From Maridesulfovibrio frigidus DSM 17176 (GTDB lineage: Bacteria; Desulfobacterota; Desulfovibrionia; Desulfovibrionales; Desulfovibrionaceae), in contig NZ_JONL01000008.1 in assembly GCF_000711735.1 (NCBI RefSeq), positions 1 through 64,000 of the forward strand: a stretch of 64,000 nucleotides of DNA, read 5' to 3'. The position numbers were made by a program, and so were the translations under genes. Below are positions 53,389-61,180 of the stretch, in pieces. The stretch's first letter is position 1, and the number at the start of each line of letters is the position of its first letter. The notes under the pieces are model-generated. The model was given only the letters and a program-made list of their open reading frames with translations. It did not search any database and was not told the DNA's origin.

Positions 53389-53450
53389 ATGCCTCCGGCG
53401 GTTTGACCCCTTTTGGTAAAAGGGGTCAAAACTCCCAAACTTTTTGGATG
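53389..53450 (+). repeat. Dispersed hairpin repeat with GCCTCCGGCGG head
   Basis: ATGCCTCCGGCGG leads directly into a 13-bp perfect stem (TTTGACCCCTTTT at 53402-53414, AAAAGGGGTCAAA at 53418-53430), then ACTCCCAAACTTTTTGGA. Same family as 24439-24479 by its head. It probably also ends the upstream transcript. Confidence 0.65.
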
Positions 53451-53524
53451 GTTGGGCTGAAGATGTTTTATTAGTTGGTGTTATGTATGGTTGTATTTAA
53501 GAAATTTTAAGGGTTATATTTGAT

Positions 53525-54247
53525 ATGAGAGATTTTTTTATTACGCTTGGTTTCATGACTCGAATCGGGCCTGTGCTTGATATCGAAGCTGAGGATTTAG
53601 CGCGCACAGTTAAGTGGATGCCACTTTGTGGACTTGTGCTTGGCGGTTTGATTGTGCTGCCTTTTTATCTTGGTTTGTTTGCTGGTAAATTCTGGGTGCA
53701 GGCATGGCTCACCGTTGCTGCGTCTGTTTATCTTACACGTGGGCTGCATTTTGATGGCATAGCAGACATTGCCGACGGGGCAGGTCCATATCCTGATCCT
53801 GTGAAGTTTTGGCGCATCATTAAGGATAGCTGTTCCGGTGTATTTGGGGTTCTTGCTGTAGCTCTTTTGCTGATGGGGCAGGTGTTCTGCTTTTATTATA
53901 TTTATGAAGCGGGGGCTTATGGCGCGGCTGTCTGGGTTTTTGTCTTGGGTAGACTGGGATGTGCTATCATGTGTAGAGTGGGCAAGCCCTTTGCGAGAAC
54001 GGGACAAGGTGTTCTTTTCATGAATGGTGCAGATAATTTATCTTTGATCTCTGCGTTTCTTGCTACGGCAATTATAGGGTTTATTCTCGTTGATATTAAG
54101 ATGCAGTTGTTAAGTTATATATTTGCGGGTATTTGTATTTTGTTTTTATATAGACTTGCGAGAAAGGTCGCAGGGGCTAACGGAGATTTTTTGGGCGGAG
54201 CAGTCGTATTGACTGAAATGGCGGCTTTGCTCGCATTTACTGCTTAA
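53525..54247 (+). CDS. cobS: Cobalamin synthase CobS
   Basis: This 240-aa integral membrane enzyme joins GDP-cobinamide and alpha-ribazole in the last steps of B12 synthesis. The signature is RGLHFDGIADIADG, matching GGxHxDGxxDxxDG. About six hydrophobic segments follow. AAGGG lies upstream of the ATG. No other cobalamin gene is in the window. The gene follows the DUF62 gene by 150 bp, with a repeat between. Confidence 0.88.
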   Translation: MRDFFITLGFMTRIGPVLDIEAEDLARTVKWMPLCGLVLGGLIVLPFYLGLFAGKFWVQAWLTVAASVYLTRGLHFDGIADIADGAGPYPDPVKFWRIIKDSCSGVFGVLAVALLLMGQVFCFYYIYEAGAYGAAVWVFVLGRLGCAIMCRVGKPFARTGQGVLFMNGADNLSLISAFLATAIIGFILVDIKMQLLSYIFAGICILFLYRLARKVAGANGDFLGGAVVLTEMAALLAFTA

Positions 54248-54380
54248 TTTTACGTTGTAATTAGCGTTATTTGGAATTGAGATGTATATGTTACGATGCT
54301 TTGGATGGGATGTTTGGATTGCGATGCTTTTTGTATGTCACTATGCTGGATATTATTTTTCAATAGATTGAGGAAAACGT

Positions 54381-55793
54381 ATGAATGATTTGCCTACACT
54401 TAAAAAGTTCGGAGAACAGCTGGATATTCTCAAGCAGTTTTCAGAGCAGGGTGAAGTGAAAAAAGCCGGAGCTTTGGCGCAGTCTATTTTTGAAAACTAT
54501 GTCTTCGTCAGGGATATGTTTCTTCGTCAGGAAGACAGACTTCTTGCCGCCGAAGATTCCCTTTCAGATAGTGAACTTAAAGCTGAAAAGCTTGAGGTTA
54601 GCTTAACGCAGGCGCTCAGTTCCTACAGTTCAGATTTCGAATTATTTGGCAAGTTCTGCCGCGCATTGGATCATGTGAATACTCTTAAGAATATTGCAGA
54701 TTTGCCTAATATGCTTGATGATATTGCTGGAGAACTAGAGGTGACAAAAGTTTCGGTTGTTCTCGATCGTAAGCTTTTTGCGGGACTTCCAGATTCCGGT
54801 TTACCTACATTCTTTTTGAAAGGGTGCATGCAGTTCATTGACGCAACGCTTAAAACTGATGGCAACAGAATTTTCATAGGCCCAATTTCCAGAATGATGC
54901 GGCCTGATGTCTTTTTCGGTGATCCTGATATGGGGCCTGAAAAAGGGGGGTCGTGCTTTGCTTTCGGACTTATGAATAAATATAACCCGGATGAAATGAT
55001 CGGTCTTTTGTCGATTTATGATCCTTCTGTAAGCCGCTTCAATCCTGAAATGGGTACTGATTTTCTTGAACATTTTTGCAGCTCCATCGCATCAACATTA
55101 GTAGATGTTGTTACTCATCAAAAGGCGATAGTTTTGCGAGAGGATATAGACCGAATTACCCATCATGATCTTAAGACTCCCCTCAATGCCGTGATAAATT
55201 TACCTCATCTGCTCTTGGCTGAAGAGGAGGATCCTGACAAAATTGAAATGGTTAAAGCCATCCAGGATTCCGGTTACCGCATGCTTGGGCTTATCAACCG
55301 TTCTTATGATTTATATAAATTAGAATCAGGTACTTACGACCTTGATCCAACTGATGTGAATCTTATTCCTCTTTTGCAGCGTATTGACTTAGACCTCATG
55401 GATCTAATCAAGGCAAAGAATTCTGTTTTACAAATTTTTGTGAATAAAGAGACATTTGAGGGTGGTGAGTTTTTTGTTGTCAGAGGGGAGGAGCTACTTT
55501 TGTTCTCTATGCTGGCGAATCTTATCAAGAATGCTTTTGAGGCCACGCCGGAAGGAAAGCCCGTATCAGTTGGTCTTGAGGGCGGGGACAAGAGTTCCAT
55601 TATAATTCATAATTACGGAACAGTTCCTGAGCCAATGTGTAAAAATTTCTTTGAAAAATATGCAACATTCGGCAAGAAAGGCGGAACGGGGCTTGGCACA
55701 TATTCAGCTAGCCTTATTGCCGGAATTCACAACGGGGAGATTAAGATGCTTTCCACAGAAGACGAAGGAACAGTTGTTACTGTGTTGATATAG
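54381..55793 (+). CDS. Cytoplasmic sensor histidine kinase with GAF-like domain
   Basis: This 470-aa kinase has an N-terminal coiled-coil (1-80), a GAF-like region (about 90-245), and a HisKA domain with phospho-acceptor His in RITHHDLKTPLNAVINLPHLL. A HATPase domain follows with N box LLANLIKNAFEA and G2 box GGTGLGTYSASLIAG. The first glycine box reads IIIHNYG. There are no membrane helices. It is an orphan: no response regulator gene adjoins it. GAGG precedes the ATG. Confidence 0.85.
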   Translation: MNDLPTLKKFGEQLDILKQFSEQGEVKKAGALAQSIFENYVFVRDMFLRQEDRLLAAEDSLSDSELKAEKLEVSLTQALSSYSSDFELFGKFCRALDHVNTLKNIADLPNMLDDIAGELEVTKVSVVLDRKLFAGLPDSGLPTFFLKGCMQFIDATLKTDGNRIFIGPISRMMRPDVFFGDPDMGPEKGGSCFAFGLMNKYNPDEMIGLLSIYDPSVSRFNPEMGTDFLEHFCSSIASTLVDVVTHQKAIVLREDIDRITHHDLKTPLNAVINLPHLLLAEEEDPDKIEMVKAIQDSGYRMLGLINRSYDLYKLESGTYDLDPTDVNLIPLLQRIDLDLMDLIKAKNSVLQIFVNKETFEGGEFFVVRGEELLLFSMLANLIKNAFEATPEGKPVSVGLEGGDKSSIIIHNYGTVPEPMCKNFFEKYATFGKKGGTGLGTYSASLIAGIHNGEIKMLSTEDEGTVVTVLI

Positions 55794-55817
55794 CTAGTTG
55801 TAGATATATATAAATTT

Positions 55818-55850
55818 AAAAAGCCGGGTAGTATAACTACTCGGCTTTTT
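55818..55850. terminator. Bidirectional terminator between two histidine kinase genes
   Basis: A stem of about 13 bp (AAAGCCGGGTAGT / ACTACTCGGCTTT, one wobble), loop ATA, then a T run. Confidence 0.85.
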
Positions 55851-55872
55851 TTGTTGCTTGGGTTTGGCGATT

Positions 55873-58365
55873 TTAAATGTTGATCGGCAGTTTAAAGGTA
55901 AATTTGGCACCTTTTCCAGCAGTAGATTCTACCGTGAAAGTTCCGCCATGGTTTTGTGTAATAATGAAATATGAAACTGATAAACCCAAACCTGTTCCGA
56001 CTCCCTCAGGCTTTGTCGTAAAGAATGGCTCGAAAACCCTTTTGCGCGTCTCTTCGTCTATTCCGGGTCCATTGTCTGAAACTTCTGTTGTGATGAAGTC
56101 TTTTTCTTGTTTTACATTGATTGTTATTCGTGCCGGGTTTTCAGGGTTTTCAACGCCACTCATTGCCTGAGCTGCATTTCCTAAAAGATTAAGCAGAACC
56201 TGTTCTATTTCAGTCCGTACACAGATTACATGTGGTAGATCTTCGGCGTAGTTAGTTCTTATATCAATTTGCTTGAAGTCGTATGTTTTTTTCAGGTCAT
56301 AATCCTGTTTTGCTAAGGTTATCGCACTGTCTACCAGCTCATTTAGTTTGCACGACGTCCTGTGTGCATCCGTTTTGCGGCTGAAGTTAAGCATATTCGC
56401 AATGATTTGAGCAGATCTCTCTGCCGCATCGCGTATGCCTCTAAGCATAGTAAAAATCTTTCGCTCTTGCATGTAGTCATGGATGCTTTCAAGAGAAGTG
56501 TTATATTTGTCAGCAACTTCGATATTCTTTTTAAGCTCTGGAGAAAGACGTCTTTCGATGTTCTGTGCGCCTTGCAGAATGCCACCAAGGGGATTGTTTA
56601 TTTCGTGCGCCATTCCAGCCGCCAGCCCTCCGATAGACATCATCTTTTCAGTTTGAATCATCATTTCTTCGATTCGAACGCTATCAGTAATGTCATCAAT
56701 TCTGATAACAGCTCCTTCTTGCCCATCATTTGTTAATGGGTAAACAGTGATGTTCTCATAATGAGTCTGTCCATCTATTTTACGGGGAGCACGGGCTATT
56801 TCAGCAGTTTTTCCCGTCTTGATGACCGTGATGGCGCGGTCTATTTCATTTGTTAATTCAGGGAAAAGAAGTTGAAGCATTTGGCCGCATGCTTGATCGG
56901 AGGTGAGACCCGTTGATTTGGTTGCACTGGTATTCCAAAGATTTATTCTTCCGATATTGTCGATCCCGACAAGAATAGACGGCATGGAATCAATAATATT
57001 TTTTAGATGATTCCGAAGTTTAAGAAGCTCTTCTTTTGCTATAGCGTGGTCATTAACTTCTTTTTCAAGTTGTATATTTGTCATTGATAGCTCTTCCATT
57101 CCGTTTCGGATGGATTCGAGCATTTGCTTTATAACGTAGCCAAGATGTCTGGTCTCTGTAGGTCCACTTACAGGTATCTGAGTAGCAGACAGCCCGCCTT
57201 TTCCGATAGCTTGGCTTGCTTCAGTTAACTTTAAAAGAGGGTGCGCAATTTTCCTTGAAAGAATTGTTGCAAGGGCAAGGGCAAGTGCAAGAATTCCTAG
57301 AGAAAAGATAATAGTCTTATTTCTGAGAATTCGTCCGGGCTGTTCCAGTTCATCTACATAAATCGAAGAACATATGTACCAGTCCAAGGGCTCGAAATAC
57401 TTTACATAAGTGCGTTTCTTAAATTTAAAATTGCCAACGTTATTTGGTGGCTTATCCCATAGGTACTCATGTACTCCGGTTTTGTTGGCAGATTCAATAA
57501 GCTCTTCACCTATTAACCTTCCCGTTTGTGGATTTCGTAATGTTGAAGTTGTCGTGTTCGCATATGTTGGGTGAACCAGCAATTCTTGCGTGCCGGTAAA
57601 GATGAATACGTATCCGCTTTTGCCAATTTTGATTTGAGCAAAAGAAGTTCGTAGTTCATGGAGTATCGCGTCAAATCTTTTGCGAACATCTTCTTCCAGA
57701 TCGTCCACATAAAGGCCGGAACCTATAATCCAGTTCCATTCTTTAAAAAGTTGCACATAAGAAAGTTTCGGTTGGTCTTTGGAAAGCCCTTCAGGAGTTG
57801 GCTTTGGCCAGAAATAATCTACATAACCTGATCCGCTTTTTTCACATATATCGCGAAATGCTGAGAAAAGATTTTTTTTAATTCCAAGCGCACAGTCAAA
57901 GCGTGGATTGTCAAGAATTGTCCCGTCCAATTCCGGCAGTGTCGCGTGCATTATCATACTTGGGAAAGGGGTCTTTGTGTCGTTAACCCAAATGTAACCG
58001 ACCCCATCATCGTATCGCATGTTTTTGAGTTGTTCTATGCTTAGAGACTTAGCTTCCTTTTCGGTAAGCTTTCCTTCTTTATACTTGGTGTAGTTTAAAA
58101 GTACGGCGCCATATGCAATGCCGACAACCGCTTTGAGTTCCTTTTTGCGTCTATCAAGAGCTGCTTTTTCGGAGAAAAGTAAACTTTGGTATTCGTTTGA
58201 GACATTAAGCAGAGTTGAATCAATGAGAGCTTGGGCCGCGTCATATTGAGACTTATAAGCTGAGCTGGATAATTCTCGTTGCGCAAAGTAAGTAATACCA
58301 ACTGTTGTGGTAATTACTAGCCCGGCTACAAAAAGAAGTATGATCGCTCTCATCGATTTAAACAT
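55873..58365 (-). CDS. Sensor histidine kinase with two Cache domains and PAS
   Basis: This 830-aa membrane kinase has TM1 at about 5-28. Its periplasmic part holds two sCache_2-like domains, each ending in a characteristic block (WNWIIGSGLYVDD and LDWYICSSIYVDE). TM2 is near 365-385, followed by HAMP. A coiled-coil and a PAS domain (about 460-575) follow. The HisKA has GMAHEINNPLGGILQG, and the HATPase has LLNLLGNAAQAM, DNGPGID and GTGLGLSVSYFI. The ATG at 58365 has AGGA 8 nt upstream; a TTG 7 codons earlier is rejected. Cache domains usually bind small acids or amines. It is an orphan kinase. Confidence 0.88.
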   Translation of the reverse strand: MFKSMRAIILLFVAGLVITTTVGITYFAQRELSSSAYKSQYDAAQALIDSTLLNVSNEYQSLLFSEKAALDRRKKELKAVVGIAYGAVLLNYTKYKEGKLTEKEAKSLSIEQLKNMRYDDGVGYIWVNDTKTPFPSMIMHATLPELDGTILDNPRFDCALGIKKNLFSAFRDICEKSGSGYVDYFWPKPTPEGLSKDQPKLSYVQLFKEWNWIIGSGLYVDDLEEDVRKRFDAILHELRTSFAQIKIGKSGYVFIFTGTQELLVHPTYANTTTSTLRNPQTGRLIGEELIESANKTGVHEYLWDKPPNNVGNFKFKKRTYVKYFEPLDWYICSSIYVDELEQPGRILRNKTIIFSLGILALALALATILSRKIAHPLLKLTEASQAIGKGGLSATQIPVSGPTETRHLGYVIKQMLESIRNGMEELSMTNIQLEKEVNDHAIAKEELLKLRNHLKNIIDSMPSILVGIDNIGRINLWNTSATKSTGLTSDQACGQMLQLLFPELTNEIDRAITVIKTGKTAEIARAPRKIDGQTHYENITVYPLTNDGQEGAVIRIDDITDSVRIEEMMIQTEKMMSIGGLAAGMAHEINNPLGGILQGAQNIERRLSPELKKNIEVADKYNTSLESIHDYMQERKIFTMLRGIRDAAERSAQIIANMLNFSRKTDAHRTSCKLNELVDSAITLAKQDYDLKKTYDFKQIDIRTNYAEDLPHVICVRTEIEQVLLNLLGNAAQAMSGVENPENPARITINVKQEKDFITTEVSDNGPGIDEETRKRVFEPFFTTKPEGVGTGLGLSVSYFIITQNHGGTFTVESTAGKGAKFTFKLPINI

Positions 58366-58507
58366 AAAGGGTTTCCTAACTTTCAATCAGAATTTGAGAA
58401 CCTCGAAAAATATTTTACCTGAAAGAATTATTATAACAAGTATAACAAAAAAGATCTGTTAGGGCAGCTTCTTATTGTGTTTGAAAAAACTTTTGAGGTA
58501 TAATCCT

Positions 58508-58960
58508 CTATAATGCAAAGTTGAAAGCTTTTTCCGGTCCATCAAGTAGTAAAAATGAAATGGCTTTTATTCTTATTATTCCGCATTCAGGGCCTGCAAA
58601 TATTTCAGTTATGGCTGGGTTTACTTTGGCTATTGATTCTAAGATTTCTTCTCGCTGACTTGTGCCGGAAACAGGGATAAAGTTCCCTGTAATAGTCAGG
58701 GCTTTAATTTTATCGCGGCTTGTTTCAATTTTGCCGTCCCGATTATCGATAAGCAGGCTTACTGCGGTATTTTTCATAATATTATCCCACTTGTGGCTGT
58801 GCTTGCTACTGACCATGAAAATTTCTCTTCGGTCTTCAGAGCTGGCATATGTCATGAGCGAAGTGTAAGGTCCTGGTTCCCCCTGAGTGGCGAGAACCAG
58901 AATGTTGTTGTTCTTGATAAGCTCAAGGCAAGTATCTATTTTGTGTTGTTTATTAGGCAT
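58508..58960 (-). CDS. Pyridoxamine 5'-phosphate oxidase-like flavin-binding protein
   Basis: This 150-aa split beta-barrel protein has blocks NNILVLATQGEPGPYTSLMTYASS and EIFMVSSKHSHKWDNIMKN, with VSLLIDNR after them, as in FMN-binding general stress and PNPOx-like proteins. It lacks the full PNPOx active site. It may bind FMN, F420-like cofactor or heme. It lies 17 bp downstream of acs on the same strand, so co-transcription is likely. Confidence 0.75.
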   Translation of the reverse strand: MPNKQHKIDTCLELIKNNNILVLATQGEPGPYTSLMTYASSEDRREIFMVSSKHSHKWDNIMKNTAVSLLIDNRDGKIETSRDKIKALTITGNFIPVSGTSQREEILESIAKVNPAITEIFAGPECGIIRIKAISFLLLDGPEKAFNFAL

Positions 58961-58977
58961 ATGAGCTCACTGTGGTT

Positions 58978-60957
58978 TTATTCAAAGAGATTTTTTTGAC
59001 CTTCAATTAGATCTGTGATCACCGAAGAATCTGAGAGTGTGGAGGTATCTCCGAACTCGCTCTCTCCCGAGGCTATTTTGCGTAATATTCTACGCATTAT
59101 CTTTCCGGAACGGGTCTTGGGAAGTCCCTCGGAGAATTGAATTACTTCAGGAACAGCAATTTGACCAATTTCTTTGCGAATCCATTCTCGCAATAAATCG
59201 CCCATTTCATCATCTTCATTCAGCCCAGAGCGCAAAGTCACGTATGCGTAAATAGATTGTCCTTTTATCTCATGGGGGACACCAACTACTGCCGCTTCTG
59301 TCACATCCGGGTGCGCCACAAGGGCTGACTCAATTTCTGAGGTTCCCAGTCTGTGGCCTGATATATTAATGACATCATCAAGTCTGCCCATTATCCATAC
59401 ATAGCCATCTTCATCTATCCTTGCTCCATCACCTGTTTCATACATACCGGGGAACCGTTCGAAGTAGGTTCTGTGGCATCTTTCTGCATCGCCATGAATA
59501 GTTTGCAGCATTCCAGGCCATGGGTCTTTTATAACGAGGTGTCCGCCTTCGTTTACGTCTGCGGGAGTTCCGTCACTGCGAATTACAGTCACATTTATAC
59601 CGGGCAACGGTTTTGCGGCTGAGCCTGGTTTCAGTTTGGTTGCGTAGGGTAGCGGGGATATCAAAATCCCACTTGTTTCGGTTTGCCACCATGTATCGAG
59701 CAGGGGCAGTTTTCCTTTACCTACGTGTTGGTGATACCACATCCATACTTCGGGATTGATGGTTTCTCCAACTGTGCCGAGTATTCTCAGTGAAGAAAGA
59801 TCATATTTATCAGTCCACTGTTCGCCTTCGCGCATGAGCGCTCTGATGGCAGTTGGAGTCGTATAGAAAATATTTACGCCGAATTTATTCACAATTTTCC
59901 AGAATCTGTCAGGTCTTGGATATGTCGGGACTCCCTCAAACATAAGGGTTGTCGCGCCAAGAGCCAGAGGCCCGTATACAGTATAGCTGTGTCCGGTTAC
60001 CCATCCTAGATCTGCGGTACACCAGTGAACATCATCGTCTTTAATATCGAAAACCCATTGGGAGGTGTGCGCCACGCTGGTCATATATCCACCTACCGAG
60101 TGGACAATACCTTTAGGTTTTCCAGTGCTTCCTGATGTATAAAGTATGAAAAGAGGTTCGCCGGATTTCAGTGAGACTGGTGTGCAATGGTCCGGGATAT
60201 CTTTGGCAGCCATTTCTTCGTGCCACCAGGTGTCTCGTCCTTCAATAAAATCTATTTCAGATTCAGTTCTTTTAACAACAATGACCTGTTCAATGGACGG
60301 GCAGGAGAATAGAGCCTCATCAACATTCTTTTTCAGGGGAATAGTTTTTCCGCCTCTGAATACTCCATCTGCAGTGATGAGTACTTTGGCGTCACAATCT
60401 AAAATGCGGTTTTGTAGGCTGATTGCTGAAAAACCTGCAAAAACAACAGAATTTACCGCTCCGATTCTAGCACACGCGAGCATGGCTATTACGAGTTCCG
60501 GAACCATAGGGAGGTATATTGCTATGCGGTCGCCTTTACTTATGCCCATTTTTTTCAGGACATTCGCAAATCTGCAAACTTCACGGTGCAGCATTTGATA
60601 AGTGAAGACTGTAACATCTTCTTCCGCTTCGCCCTGCCATACGAGAGCTGCTTTATTTCTGCGTCCATCGGTTAGATGGCGATCTAGGCAGTTGTATGAG
60701 GCGTTTAGTCGGCCGCCTTCGAACCATTTATATTCATGTTTTTCCGGGTCGGCAACGAGGGTTGTGCGAAAGTCACGATTCCAGTGAAGCAGTTCCCGTG
60801 CTCTTTCCGCCCAGAATTTTTCAGGATCATTCGCAGCTTTCAGATATGCTTCATCATATTCTTCTCTGCCACTGATAAATGCCTGATCTTGCATATCCTG
60901 TGGAGGATCAAAAGTTCTTTCTTCAGTCATCAGGTGTTCGATGGATTTTTCTCTCAT
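58978..60957 (-). CDS. acs: Acetyl-CoA synthetase (AMP-forming)
   Basis: This 659-aa ligase activates acetate to acetyl-CoA. Blocks are TSGSTGKPKGIVHSVGGY (P-loop-like), WWQTETSG, YETGDGARIDEDGYVWIMGRLDD (residue span late in the protein), and INISGHRLGTSEIESAL. The acylatable Lys lies in TRSGKIMRRILRK. The frame reaches a GTG at 60999, but its Shine-Dalgarno abuts the codon; the ATG at 60957 gives the usual N-terminus (MREKSIEHLMTEERTFDPP). The divergent gene 223 bp away encodes a Pat-like acetyltransferase, so control by acetylation of that Lys is expected. Confidence 0.93.
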   Translation of the reverse strand: MREKSIEHLMTEERTFDPPQDMQDQAFISGREEYDEAYLKAANDPEKFWAERARELLHWNRDFRTTLVADPEKHEYKWFEGGRLNASYNCLDRHLTDGRRNKAALVWQGEAEEDVTVFTYQMLHREVCRFANVLKKMGISKGDRIAIYLPMVPELVIAMLACARIGAVNSVVFAGFSAISLQNRILDCDAKVLITADGVFRGGKTIPLKKNVDEALFSCPSIEQVIVVKRTESEIDFIEGRDTWWHEEMAAKDIPDHCTPVSLKSGEPLFILYTSGSTGKPKGIVHSVGGYMTSVAHTSQWVFDIKDDDVHWCTADLGWVTGHSYTVYGPLALGATTLMFEGVPTYPRPDRFWKIVNKFGVNIFYTTPTAIRALMREGEQWTDKYDLSSLRILGTVGETINPEVWMWYHQHVGKGKLPLLDTWWQTETSGILISPLPYATKLKPGSAAKPLPGINVTVIRSDGTPADVNEGGHLVIKDPWPGMLQTIHGDAERCHRTYFERFPGMYETGDGARIDEDGYVWIMGRLDDVINISGHRLGTSEIESALVAHPDVTEAAVVGVPHEIKGQSIYAYVTLRSGLNEDDEMGDLLREWIRKEIGQIAVPEVIQFSEGLPKTRSGKIMRRILRKIASGESEFGDTSTLSDSSVITDLIEGQKNLFE

Positions 60958-61180
60958 ATTTTTACTCTGGAACTTCCTGTCTTGTTCTTGTTTGTGCACT
61001 CCAATTAAATATATACTGTTTCTACCAAGTTGGATAGTGCTGTCCTGTCAATTTCAATCCTGATTGTTTTCTGCTACTAATTATTGCTCAGGGTAGGTTT
61101 CTACTTGATAATGGTTTCAATACATAGGTATGACGAGATATAGATAATTTTCATTACCTGAATTTTAAAAAGAGGCTTTC

